This document shows, one piece after another, positions 8,321 through 17,576 of a stretch of 64,000 bases of DNA. A model generated the notes under the pieces. That model ran no database searches and was not told the DNA's origin. It was given only the letters and a program-made list of their open reading frames with translations. A program made the translations under genes and the position numbers. The stretch spans positions 1,240,001 through 1,304,000 of the forward strand of contig NZ_PGFD01000001.1 of NCBI RefSeq assembly GCF_002797535.1. The letters are read 5' to 3'. The number at the start of each line of letters is the position of its first letter. The first letter of the stretch is position 1. Source of the stretch: Chryseobacterium geocarposphaerae (GTDB taxonomy: Bacteria > Bacteroidota > Bacteroidia > Flavobacteriales > Weeksellaceae).

Positions 8321-9004
8321 TTATTTTTTATAATAAACACGTCCATATTTATCTATTTTTTTCGGAAAAATATATTTCAAACTCTCATTCGAAATAGAAT
8401 TACAGTTTTTTCCTGTTTCACCGTTATTTATTTTTGAAATGTTACTAAGGATATCATCTATATTTTCATAAACAATATTATCTTTTAAATCGATTTTCGC
8501 TATGTTACAATAATTTTTAATATCCTGTATGGCAATACACGATTTGTAAATATCATTTTTATATGGTGATATAGGCATATAATAATATTCCATTAAGTAC
8601 TCATAATTAAAATCTTTATCTACTATAATCATTGATGGTAAAAACATATATTTCCCTGTTGATCCTGTATATAAGGTTATATTATAAACAGATTTTTTAT
8701 CGTGCATTATACCTTGTTTAAAAGTAGTAAGAATTCCTTTATTATATTTTTTGGAAAAAAAGATCAGATTTGCCATATCAACAGTTCCTACACCTTTATC
8801 AAAATCAAGCCCTCTTCTATCTAAAATATAAAATACACTATATGAATTATTATCTAATATTTTTATAATATCTTTCTTTTCAGTAGTTAAATTAATAGAA
8901 AATTTTTTATCATCTATATCTACCATTTTCATTTGAGAAAATCCATTTAAGCTAAAAACTATAGCTATTAAAAATACTATTTTATTTAATTGTTTTGACT
9001 CCAT
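8321..9004 (-). CDS. AT-rich exported protein overlapping the RHS gene; candidate immunity protein
   Basis: The 227-aa product has a signal peptide (about 1-23, ending NGFSQ), so it should act in the periplasm or at the surface. The rest is rich in I, K, N, Y and D and I recognise no family. Its ATG (9004) lies inside the end of the RHS gene and the two overlap by 23 nt, which implies translational coupling. Small, AT-rich genes directly after an RHS tip are typically immunity proteins in polymorphic toxin systems. Here that is positional inference only. The signal peptide fits because the RHS partner also has one and would first appear in the periplasm. Confidence 0.6.
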   Translation of the reverse strand: MESKQLNKIVFLIAIVFSLNGFSQMKMVDIDDKKFSINLTTEKKDIIKILDNNSYSVFYILDRRGLDFDKGVGTVDMANLIFFSKKYNKGILTTFKQGIMHDKKSVYNITLYTGSTGKYMFLPSMIIVDKDFNYEYLMEYYYMPISPYKNDIYKSCIAIQDIKNYCNIAKIDLKDNIVYENIDDILSNISKINNGETGKNCNSISNESLKYIFPKKIDKYGRVYYKK

Positions 9005-12000
9005 ATTTTGTCATTATAATATTAAAATTTGTTTGAGTAGCTTTACCATCTCTATACCAAACCCATCCATTTTCGTAATTTTTCTTGGAAGTTTGATTAA
9101 ATCCAGTAAAGTCTTGAAATCTTATAGTCCCTTGACTATTTGGCCATAAACTTGAATAATCCCTATTTGCAAAAATATCTCTGGATTTTATGTTGGAAGA
9201 AAGCCCTGTACCAAAAAGCACATCATTTGCTGAGAAACAAGATCCCATGATTAGATTTTTTCCATCTTTAACATAATTACCAATCCCAATAAGACTATCT
9301 ATGCTGCCTTTTTTGGCGACAGATAATTTACTAGAATCAGAACTGTACTGTTGGAGATCGGTTCCATATATTTTTTCAGTTTCAAGGTTGGTATAAAAAC
9401 CAGTATCATCTGTCAATATATATTCACCGGTTTCTGGATTACGAATAGCAGTTCCATCTTTATCAAAAGTATAACGTTTGCCTACCAGACCATGTGCATT
9501 AATATAAATATTATCTGCTTGGCTTTTTCCCAAATATTCAGTTAATTTAGTTAAGGCATCTGTTAAGGTTGTAGCATCAATGACATGCCATCCATTTTTT
9601 TCGAAATCACTATCTACAAAACTTCCAAGATTTTCTTTATCTGCTCTTAGAAAATTAAGAATAATATTTAACGCGGGGTTTCCTCCACCACTTCCACCAA
9701 CAGCTCCTGTAGCATCAATATAACTGTTATGCTGATAGATTGGGTTAGTATACATATTCCCATCATTATCCGTAGAAAACATAGGACGGTTTTCATTAGA
9801 ATAATTATGGTAGTTATAAAAACTGTCCATTGCACTTCTTCCGTCAGGATCAATAAATCTCATAGGATTATTAAGTGCATACGCGTAAGGAGAATATCTC
9901 CTGCTGCTTTCTGCCAAAGGATCTACCACGCCCCATCTTCCGATATCGGACATATACATTCTTGCCCCGTAATCGTTCCATCCGGTTTCTTCCTGTAATT
10001 CTTTGCCATTATATTGGTATTTATAGGCAGGATTTCCTACTCCTATTGCCGGCGTTTGCTGTTTTAACCCAAATGGATAATAGCTGTTTTCTTCAAGAGC
10101 TTCTGCGCTGCCATTGGTACCTTTAGCGTAGCTGAGACGCACATTTCCCAAATGGTCGGTATAGGTGTAAATATACTTATTATTTTCAAAATTGTAATAG
10201 CCTTCTGAAGTCGGCACGAACTTCAATACAGAATCTAATAAAAACGCTCCTTCAAATTCATATTGAAAACCATCGAGGTATTCCGTGGTTTTAAATACTT
10301 CCAAACTGTTTTTTGCGATTCCATACGTATAGAGCTTTTTCAGCTTTACCCCGTCTGCACGGTACGTATATTGGGTGGTAATATTATTCGTATCGTATAA
10401 CCCTGTGATTACATTTCTTACTTCATATGTCTGATTGAAGGTGATCTTTTTAGGAAGGTTCAGAAGGTTATAATCGATCTGCAATATTCCTTTGTCTAGC
10501 TGGTTCTTCATGTTTCCGTTGTCATCGTACCCGATGGTGTTTCCTGAGACATCGGGATAGCCGGCATAGTTCTGCGAGCTGTCAGTTACCGTCAGTAGCC
10601 TGTTGCCTGCATAGGCATAGGTAAGGTTATCAATCTGCGCCGCAGAACCACCCGTGTTTTTCTGGTTCCTCTGCAGACCGGTAATGTTTCCGTTGGCATC
10701 GTAGTTCATGGTTTCATTGTAGAAGCCATTCTGGGGAATGGTGGTTTCCGGCTCCTGGTACACTCCCGCCAACAGCCTGTTGTACTGATCGTAGCGGTAG
10801 CTGTATTTTTTCAGGGTATTATCAGCGGTACTTTTCCAGATCATTTCGGTGATGTTCCCGTTATAATTGGCAGGTGCCACCGAAGCATCGGAAGTGGAGG
10901 CGAATTTCAGCTCATATCCGAAAAGCTTCCCGTTGAGGTTGGAAGGATCGTTGACTTTGGTCACCATTCCTTTGATATTGTAGGTATAGTTGATATCCTG
11001 GATCCCGTTTCCTAAGGTTTTTCCGGAAACCTGCCCCAGCTCATTGTATGCATATTGTGCCAGGAGCTCTTCGGTATTTCCGTTCACCTGGTGATAGTGC
11101 TGCTTTAGCCTGTACTGATCGTCATAGGTAAATCTTTCTTTAATTACGGTTTCGGTATTGGCATTTGCTTTTTTATGGAAGGTATTGGCACGCAATACGG
11201 CTCCTGAAAAATCAAGCTCTTTTTCAGTATTGGTATAACCTCCTAAGTGGTTGACGTTCTTACTTCCTACAGGTCTCAGCAAGGCATCATACCAGATATG
11301 GGAAGCAGACCAGCTGTCGTCATCCAGGTTTTTGACATAGGAGGAGGTAGGCATGGATTTCAAACTTCTTACGCTGTTGACCCCATTGCTGGAGAACGAC
11401 TGAATGGTGTTGGTCATATAAAACGTCAATACCTCCGTATTGAGCGGATAGAAAGTAAAATCACGATTACCGACAGGATAGGTATCGTAATAATTAATGC
11501 TATAGGGAACGAATGTAGCGGAAGGATACGCAGTGTTGGTATAAAAGATCTCCTGCCCGTTCAGGGTAAAGGCGGTGGTGCTTCTGCTTTCATTATTCAG
11601 CCCTTTGGCATTGGCGTTATTCTGCTCCTGCAGTCTGGTTCCTCCGGTAAACTGGCCTGTATACACTGCTCTTCCCAATTTGTCGTAACGGGTAAAAAGC
11701 CATTTGTTAGGGCTTTCCGGGTTGTTTCTCATATTGGCATCCTGGGAAGCTACGAGACGGTTCTGAAGGTCATAGACCATATATTCCCAGCCTTTGCCCG
11801 GAAGTTTTTTCTCTACGAGCCTGAATTTATTGTCATAGACGTATTGGTAGCAGAGATCATCCAGGATCTGCGTGGTTATGGTATTGTTGCCGGACGTAAT
11901 CTGCTGGTCTGCTTTGGGAGAGATCACAAAGGCCAGCTGCCCGTAAGTGTTGTACAGGTAATAGGTGTCCAGTTTATCGGCACCTTCTCCTTTTCTCAGC

Positions 12001-12638
12001 AATACGGTTTTGCCTTCGGAATTTTTGAAGTCTATGGTGACATTTCCGTTTTCATCGGTTATTTTGTTTTTAGAGAGCTGGTTGGCATCATAGAATGATA
12101 CACTGCTGATGCCGGTGGTAAGGGTAGCATTGCTCCAGGAAACCGAGGTAGTGTATTTTTTTACCTGATCGGCAGTGGTATTGGTAAGATACTGCATCTT
12201 GGTGGTATGTCCGGTTGACATCGCCCATTCTGTTCCGGGGCCGGCTGCTTCGAGTACTCTGGCTAAGGGAGAGTTTTCAAGCTTTTGTTCGGAAAATGCA
12301 TTGCCCACTCCGTAATAGCTGTTTACGGTGCTTTCATCGGTACCATGGATGCCGGAATTGGCAGTGGCTACGGGAACGGGCAGCAGGGTTTTGGTCTGCC
12401 TCCCAAGCTGGTCATAGGTTACAGGGACTACTAAGTCTTTTCCCAAAGGGGTTGCTTTTACCTGAACGACTTCTTTGGCTCTTCCCAATCCGTCAAAATA
12501 TTGTACGGTTTCTGTTTTTTTACTTCCGTCCGCAGAAAGGTATGTTTTTGTATAAATATAATTTTCGGTGGCGGTTGGTGTCTGTGCCGAAATGATTTGT
12601 GCTACAAACAACAAAATAAATAGAATTGATTTTTTCAT
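8982..12638 (-). CDS. RHS repeat-associated core protein with variable C-terminal tip
   Basis: The 1218-aa protein has a signal peptide (1-18, ending IISAQ). Numerous YD repeats follow ('YDQLGRQTK', 'YDKLGRAVYTG', 'YDDNGNMKNQ', 'YRADGVKLKK'). The RHS-associated core domain sits at about 845-933 ('YTDHLGNVRLSY', 'YYPFGLKQ', 'YNGKELQEETGWNDYGARMY', 'GRWGVVDPLAE', 'YSPYAYALNNPMRFIDPDGR'). After DPDGR the tip (about 935-1218) is AT-rich and unlike the GC-richer core. It contains 'IYINAHG' (His1049) and 'LIMGSCFSAND' (Cys1134), a spacing and context reminiscent of clan-CD (caspase/C80-like) cysteine peptidases. That assignment is tentative. The gene lies 8 nt after the 962-aa gene and overlaps the candidate immunity gene. 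Unlike the first gene of the operon, it has no T9SS sorting domain. Confidence 0.88.
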   Translation of the reverse strand: MKKSILFILLFVAQIISAQTPTATENYIYTKTYLSADGSKKTETVQYFDGLGRAKEVVQVKATPLGKDLVVPVTYDQLGRQTKTLLPVPVATANSGIHGTDESTVNSYYGVGNAFSEQKLENSPLARVLEAAGPGTEWAMSTGHTTKMQYLTNTTADQVKKYTTSVSWSNATLTTGISSVSFYDANQLSKNKITDENGNVTIDFKNSEGKTVLLRKGEGADKLDTYYLYNTYGQLAFVISPKADQQITSGNNTITTQILDDLCYQYVYDNKFRLVEKKLPGKGWEYMVYDLQNRLVASQDANMRNNPESPNKWLFTRYDKLGRAVYTGQFTGGTRLQEQNNANAKGLNNESRSTTAFTLNGQEIFYTNTAYPSATFVPYSINYYDTYPVGNRDFTFYPLNTEVLTFYMTNTIQSFSSNGVNSVRSLKSMPTSSYVKNLDDDSWSASHIWYDALLRPVGSKNVNHLGGYTNTEKELDFSGAVLRANTFHKKANANTETVIKERFTYDDQYRLKQHYHQVNGNTEELLAQYAYNELGQVSGKTLGNGIQDINYTYNIKGMVTKVNDPSNLNGKLFGYELKFASTSDASVAPANYNGNITEMIWKSTADNTLKKYSYRYDQYNRLLAGVYQEPETTIPQNGFYNETMNYDANGNITGLQRNQKNTGGSAAQIDNLTYAYAGNRLLTVTDSSQNYAGYPDVSGNTIGYDDNGNMKNQLDKGILQIDYNLLNLPKKITFNQTYEVRNVITGLYDTNNITTQYTYRADGVKLKKLYTYGIAKNSLEVFKTTEYLDGFQYEFEGAFLLDSVLKFVPTSEGYYNFENNKYIYTYTDHLGNVRLSYAKGTNGSAEALEENSYYPFGLKQQTPAIGVGNPAYKYQYNGKELQEETGWNDYGARMYMSDIGRWGVVDPLAESSRRYSPYAYALNNPMRFIDPDGRSAMDSFYNYHNYSNENRPMFSTDNDGNMYTNPIYQHNSYIDATGAVGGSGGGNPALNIILNFLRADKENLGSFVDSDFEKNGWHVIDATTLTDALTKLTEYLGKSQADNIYINAHGLVGKRYTFDKDGTAIRNPETGEYILTDDTGFYTNLETEKIYGTDLQQYSSDSSKLSVAKKGSIDSLIGIGNYVKDGKNLIMGSCFSANDVLFGTGLSSNIKSRDIFANRDYSSLWPNSQGTIRFQDFTGFNQTSKKNYENGWVWYRDGKATQTNFNIIMTKYGVKTIK

Positions 12639-12646
12639 GATGATGG

Positions 12647-15535
12647 TTATTGTTTGTAGTTATACTGATATTCTTTTATGGTGTTTCCGTTCACGTCTAC
12701 TGTTTTGAGCAGCCTGTTGAAGGAGTCGTATTTGTAAAGCTCCATGATTCCATTTGGTGGTATGGTGGTGGTAATTCCAATTAATGGATTATAAGTATAA
12801 CAGGTCACCATAAAATTCTGAAGTGAAGCATCGTTTTTAAAGGTGTTTAATGCATCAATCAACGCCAGTTCTTTGGCGTCTTCCTGCGCAGCAGTGGCAT
12901 TGGCATCTTCGTTGGAAGCATTTACAATTGCCGTAATAAGGGAAGCCGGTATATCCGACAGTTTGGCACCTTCTATTTTAGCAATAGGCAACGTTTTGTT
13001 GTATCCGTAAATAATGGTTGTGGATATTCCGGTAGAGCCTGCTTCAGGGAATACAGTGTACTGCACGGGATTGCCTTTATCATCATACATATCATAAAAA
13101 ACATTTTTAATGGATTGCGAAAGGTTATCCGGAAGATAGCTTATCTGGGAGGTCGGATAAAAGTGCGAAGTATTTTCATATTGGGTCTCCGATTTTGATA
13201 CCGTTGTTCCGTTTCTCTTGGTTTCAACGATAAGCGGAATGTTTGTTATCCCGGCATTCCACAGTCTTGGGTCATTCAGACGTTTATCCCATGGATAGGT
13301 TATGGTGGACTCCGTTATAAGGCCATCTGTTCCTGTGTTTTTTTGAGACACAATATTGTAGTCACTGATATTCCTTGTAATTTCTGAGGTACTGGTATAA
13401 GTTCCTGACGGCGTATAGGTTTCTGAAATGGTTTTTTGGTTTTTAATAATCCCGTTTCTGACAACATCAATGGGTGTTCCATAATAATCTCCCACCGCAA
13501 CGTAGGAGCCACCCAGTGAACGCATATCTGAAAGGATCATATCTTTTTGCAGCAAAAGGTTATTGTTATCATAGATTTCTTTTTTTTCAAGCAATCCGTT
13601 GGATAGAATATTAGCATACCGTATTTCGTTTCCAACCATAACGAGAGAGTCCTGAGTACTCTGCATGGGATCGGTTTTATCAAAAAGGGTCTTATAGTAA
13701 TATTTTGTATAGCCTTTGTTAACTCCAACGGTCTCTTTCACATTTTTATAGACTACGGTCTGTATATCTTCAATATCGTTAAGGTAGCCGCTGGTTTTAT
13801 TGCTGCCGTCAAAATTCTTGTACTCGTACCTTCTTGTTAAGGCATCCGCTACCACATTATTATCAAGATATTCGATCTTTTTTATACGGACTCCTTTACC
13901 CGTTATATAATTTTCTGCGGGAAGCGATCTGTAACGGACCCTTTTAATGGTAACAATACCCTTTCCTCCTGTTCCAGTAATTGAAAATGAGTTTTTCCCG
14001 GGAGGATATTTTTTATAGCCGCTATCTCCGTCAACGCCTCCCATTAATGCACCATTAATGAAATAATGACCGTCCGCAGGCTGAATGGGCTCATTGGTAT
14101 ATAATTCGGTAACAGCTACATGAAACAGCAGGTAGCTGTGTCCGTCTGCCGCATCGGGATTAGATGGCAATGTAAACAATGCTGTGCTTGTGCCCGAATG
14201 CACATCGAAAGGATATGTTCCTATATCTTCATAATACTGAGCTTCCCGGTCCACTACGTTATAAGGAGGCATTGACGCTGCATAATCTGGAGAGCTTTTA
14301 TCCACAAAATACTGATTCGGTTCAAAAGTATATTTTACTTCAGTTCCATTCGGATATTTTATACTTTGCAATAAGCCGATTCCTAAATATTTAGGGTTTT
14401 TATATTCTTCAGGAAAGCATTTGTAAAGCGGATCAATATTGGGATAGTCTGTCCAGTAACCTAAAAAATCAAAATTATTTCCCGAATTGAATACCGGATA
14501 TTTGATTTCTGTAGTTTCATAGGAAGAACCTGTTCCGTATTTCAATACTTTGCTCAGTATTCTTTTCGTCTGTTCTTCATAGGTAGAGCATCCGTAGTTA
14601 GGTCCCTGACCAATAAATCCCCAAGGATAAGTCGTTAGCCTGCTTGTTGTCTGCAACACATATTTCTCAATCTGCTTTCCTGCCGTATTTCTCAATTCTA
14701 CTGAATTGAGCAGGAAGGGATCCTGATATGATTTTCTGTCAACAGCATTAAAGGTGTAATTAAAATGTATACTTCCAAAATCTTTAGCAATAATTTTACT
14801 GGGTTTTAATGATTTAACGGAAATCATCATCTGGTCAGTTCCGGTAAGATATCTTGGAACGGTATAATTATCTTCCTGATATTCAAATGTGACCAGCTCA
14901 TTTCCATTGACATCATCAATTCTGGACAGATAATAACAACCTGTAAACGCCATGTTTGTTCCTCCGTTGCCCGTTAACAAATAATAAGATTGGTCTAAGG
15001 TTTCAAAATAATAGGAAATACCATTTTCATCAATAACCTTAAATTTATATAGGTCCGGCCCTGTTTCTGTCACAGAAATCTGGTATTTATTTTCTGTAAT
15101 TTTTGACAACTGTAAATTTCCACTTGGGGATTGTTTGAAAAACTGAAAACTCCCTGTTCTTCCTAAAAAATTAAAGTAGTATTTATTGGTAGGCGTTCCG
15201 TTCGCAGGATTTACTTCCCGGTAGATCAGGTTAGCCGCTCCAGAAATATTCCATCCTAATCCCGCATCACTAGCCTTACTCTCCATGAATGTGTTGTTGG
15301 GGTGGTAACTCAATCCTACATTGACCGATACATTTTTATTATGGGTTGCTATTGAAAAGAATGGAATTTCTATTTCGGGGATTCCCGTAGAGAGTGCAGA
15401 GGGTGATTTTATTTTGCTGGCAATCCCGGATGCAGTGGGAGCCGTAATATTTAAACCCGGAATAGCTGACTCGTAAGCCTGTGCTTTAATCGTACTAATG
15501 GCGATTAGTATTAGTAATTGTAAGATCTTCTTCAT
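12647..15535 (-). CDS. YD-repeat-type secreted protein upstream of RHS core gene
   Basis: The 962-aa protein has a signal peptide (1-19, ending TIKAQ). The N-terminal portion carries 'GIPEIEIPFFSI', 'VNVGLSYHPNN' and 'AGLGWNISG', and is followed by long beta-rich stretches. The end has YD-type repeats ('YDMYDDKGNPVQY', 'YKYDSFNRLLKTVDVNGNTIKEYQYNY') that lead into the YD repeats of the next gene. With the RHS gene it probably forms one functional unit, much as RHS/Tc proteins divide into an N-terminal scaffold and a repeat shell. It sits 4 nt after the T9SS gene and 8 nt before the RHS gene. The homologue at 1-1728 occupies the same slot in copy 1. The biochemical role is unknown. Confidence 0.82.
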   Translation of the reverse strand: MKKILQLLILIAISTIKAQAYESAIPGLNITAPTASGIASKIKSPSALSTGIPEIEIPFFSIATHNKNVSVNVGLSYHPNNTFMESKASDAGLGWNISGAANLIYREVNPANGTPTNKYYFNFLGRTGSFQFFKQSPSGNLQLSKITENKYQISVTETGPDLYKFKVIDENGISYYFETLDQSYYLLTGNGGTNMAFTGCYYLSRIDDVNGNELVTFEYQEDNYTVPRYLTGTDQMMISVKSLKPSKIIAKDFGSIHFNYTFNAVDRKSYQDPFLLNSVELRNTAGKQIEKYVLQTTSRLTTYPWGFIGQGPNYGCSTYEEQTKRILSKVLKYGTGSSYETTEIKYPVFNSGNNFDFLGYWTDYPNIDPLYKCFPEEYKNPKYLGIGLLQSIKYPNGTEVKYTFEPNQYFVDKSSPDYAASMPPYNVVDREAQYYEDIGTYPFDVHSGTSTALFTLPSNPDAADGHSYLLFHVAVTELYTNEPIQPADGHYFINGALMGGVDGDSGYKKYPPGKNSFSITGTGGKGIVTIKRVRYRSLPAENYITGKGVRIKKIEYLDNNVVADALTRRYEYKNFDGSNKTSGYLNDIEDIQTVVYKNVKETVGVNKGYTKYYYKTLFDKTDPMQSTQDSLVMVGNEIRYANILSNGLLEKKEIYDNNNLLLQKDMILSDMRSLGGSYVAVGDYYGTPIDVVRNGIIKNQKTISETYTPSGTYTSTSEITRNISDYNIVSQKNTGTDGLITESTITYPWDKRLNDPRLWNAGITNIPLIVETKRNGTTVSKSETQYENTSHFYPTSQISYLPDNLSQSIKNVFYDMYDDKGNPVQYTVFPEAGSTGISTTIIYGYNKTLPIAKIEGAKLSDIPASLITAIVNASNEDANATAAQEDAKELALIDALNTFKNDASLQNFMVTCYTYNPLIGITTTIPPNGIMELYKYDSFNRLLKTVDVNGNTIKEYQYNYKQ

Positions 15536-15539
15536 CTGT

Positions 15540-17183
15540 TTATTTCTTAATCAGTTTAGCATTCGCAGTTTTGTTATCGTCTGTTTTTATCGTAATCAGG
15601 TAAGCTCCCTGGATCAAAGGCTGAGTATTGATCTTCGTGACCTTGTTCTTGGTTTTTATTTGTTGAAGCTGTCTTCCTGCCATATCATACATCACAATAT
15701 CCGCTTCCTTGAAATCAAATCCAATCTCTACATACGCATAGTCTGATACCGGATTCGGATAGATCCTGATATCCTGCTTTTCGATCAATTGATCTACCTG
15801 CTGATCTCCGAGTTTTACAATTTTCCAGTTCTCCTTTCCCAGTTCTTCTGCACTGGTTCCTGCCAGGATAATGGATCCGTCTCTGTTCAGCTTAATATCT
15901 GCCAGTCTTTCTTCTCTTTTTCTGGATTCGCCTTTTACATGTTTTCTCCACTGTTCATTACCGTTTTCATCTACATACAGCATCCAGAAGGTTTCATCAT
16001 CGGTTTCTATTCTGCCTTCTGCCTGGGTATAGCCTCCTAGTAATATTCCTTTGGTTAGGTCTTTATTTTTTTCTCTTTCATTGTGGCCTAAGATGACATG
16101 CATTCCCATTAAAACATCTCTGTTTTTAAAGTTGTAGGATTTCTGCCAGATTTCTTCACCTCTTTCGTTTAAGGAGATGAGCCAAAGGTCGGTACCTTCT
16201 TCTACGCCTACGGTTTTATTGCCTGATCTCTCGGAACGGCTTTCGCCTCCAATGATAAAGCCTGAAGTAGTCATCGCTAAGGTTCTTAAGTGATCGTCTC
16301 CTGTTCCTCCATAGTTCTTTTCCCATTCTACTCTGCCTTCTTTGCTGAGTTTAATGATCCAATAATCTCCTTCTCCTTGATTATTCGTGGATTTAGGGTA
16401 ACGGGATACGGGATTCGGGGTGGCAGTTCCGGAATCTAGACCACGAATCTCGGAACCCGAACTTGTTCCCGAATCTCGAACCTCGGAACTTCTGGAATAA
16501 ACTCCGAGTAAAACACCTCCATCTTTTGTCGGAATCATTTTTTCTACTTCGTCTAAGCCTTTTCCGCCTAAAATGAGTTGGGAGAGCTCTTTTCCGTTTT
16601 TGTCTAGTTTAATGACAAGAACATCTTTGGAACCGTAACCTTGTGCTGAGTTTTGAACATTTCCTGCGACAAAGAATCCTAAGTCAGTGGTTTGGATTAC
16701 AGCTCTGGCTTCTTCATCGGATGTTGTTCCAATGGTTTTCTGCCATACTTCATCTCCGAATTCATTGATTCTGATAAGCCAGATATCGGAACCTCCTTTG
16801 GAATCTTCTTTTTTATCGAGGCCTTTGCCTGAATAAGAAGTTCCTGCAAGAACAAAGCCTCCGTCCTGTGTAGAAAGGGATGCGGAAAGGTAATCGTGGT
16901 TCTTACCTGCAAAGTATTTTTCCCAAACTTCTTCTCCCTGCTGATTGAGTTTTACGAGATGGAAATCGTAACCGTTGTTCTGCTTTTGGCTGCTGGCTGC
17001 TTGCGACAGGCTTTTAGACTGAATGGAGCTTCCGGTAATTAAGTACTGAAGATCTACGGTTGGAGTCACCTGGCTTAGAAAATCCTGAGTGGTGGATTTG
17101 ATGTCTTTCTGCCATAGGACTTCCTGAGCGGATAGGCTCAGAACTGTGCATAGGAAATATGCACCGATATAGAGTTTTTTCAT
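15540..17183 (-). CDS. T9SS type A sorting domain protein with repeated propeller-like blades (copy 2)
   Basis: This 547-aa protein is nearly identical to the product of 1733-3376 over its whole length: signal peptide ending SLSAQ, six or seven 'D.WLI.LN..GEE.WQK' blades, and T9SS sorting domain ('IYPNPVSDYAYVEIGF', terminal KLIKK). Differences concentrate in an S/G/T-rich island ('SSEVRDSGTSSGSEIRG...') replacing a differently ordered island in copy 1. It is the first gene of the four-gene operon 17183-8321. Likely surface-exposed via T9SS; whether it presents or helps export the RHS proteins encoded downstream is unknown. High identity of this gene next to diverged partners suggests recent gene conversion or recent duplication followed by cargo exchange. 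Confidence 0.88.
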   Translation of the reverse strand: MKKLYIGAYFLCTVLSLSAQEVLWQKDIKSTTQDFLSQVTPTVDLQYLITGSSIQSKSLSQAASSQKQNNGYDFHLVKLNQQGEEVWEKYFAGKNHDYLSASLSTQDGGFVLAGTSYSGKGLDKKEDSKGGSDIWLIRINEFGDEVWQKTIGTTSDEEARAVIQTTDLGFFVAGNVQNSAQGYGSKDVLVIKLDKNGKELSQLILGGKGLDEVEKMIPTKDGGVLLGVYSRSSEVRDSGTSSGSEIRGLDSGTATPNPVSRYPKSTNNQGEGDYWIIKLSKEGRVEWEKNYGGTGDDHLRTLAMTTSGFIIGGESRSERSGNKTVGVEEGTDLWLISLNERGEEIWQKSYNFKNRDVLMGMHVILGHNEREKNKDLTKGILLGGYTQAEGRIETDDETFWMLYVDENGNEQWRKHVKGESRKREERLADIKLNRDGSIILAGTSAEELGKENWKIVKLGDQQVDQLIEKQDIRIYPNPVSDYAYVEIGFDFKEADIVMYDMAGRQLQQIKTKNKVTKINTQPLIQGAYLITIKTDDNKTANAKLIKK

Positions 17184-17229
17184 CCGAGTTTATTTTGAGT
17201 ATATTGTTATTAATTTTTTAAAAACGCTG

Positions 17230-17237
17230 CAAAAATA
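17230..17237 (-). promoter_or_regulatory. Putative -7 promoter element of copy-2 operon
   Basis: On the minus strand this is TATTTTTG (TAnnTTTG type), about 47 nt upstream of the ATG at 17183, at the position equivalent to 3413-3420 in copy 1. Confidence 0.4.
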
Positions 17238-17349
17238 TCACTTTTACTTCATTTGGACAGGATTTGTATTGAAATATTTCGGAAATTCAACATCTTATTT
17301 TAGTGTTAATTTATCCCTGATAACGCTAAAACAAAGGTATTCTGGCACA

Positions 17350-17367
17350 GCGACAAAGTGTGTCGTG
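17350..17367 (-). promoter_or_regulatory. Conserved upstream hairpin, copy 2
   Basis: GCGACAAAGTGTGTCGTG with arms GACA/TGTC is embedded in AAAGGTATT...GTGTTTAATA, which also surrounds the copy-1 element at 3533-3550. The rest of the 17184-17576 gap separates divergent genes (this operon and tex). It includes a weak GTAC-based hairpin near 17490-17515 and nothing else I can support. Confidence 0.4.
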
Positions 17368-17576
17368 TTTAATATTTTAAAATATAAATTTTAGGAAACG
17401 AAATCAGAAAAATTTACACTTAATAAAGTGTTTATCAAGGACGACATTGTTACAGAAAAGCATAGTTAAATGAAACCTGTGCTAAGCAGAACACAGTACC
17501 ATTTGTACTGCTTTTTGTTTATAAGCCCATTATTCTTTTATAAAAAGTCAGTATTTTAGCCATTCAAAAAAATAAA

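Noticed and set aside
11247..12098. Plus-strand 283-codon open frame opposite the RHS gene
   Set aside because: It is antisense to clear YD repeats in a GC-richer region, has no recognisable domain, and repetitive coding sequence commonly leaves such antisense frames open.
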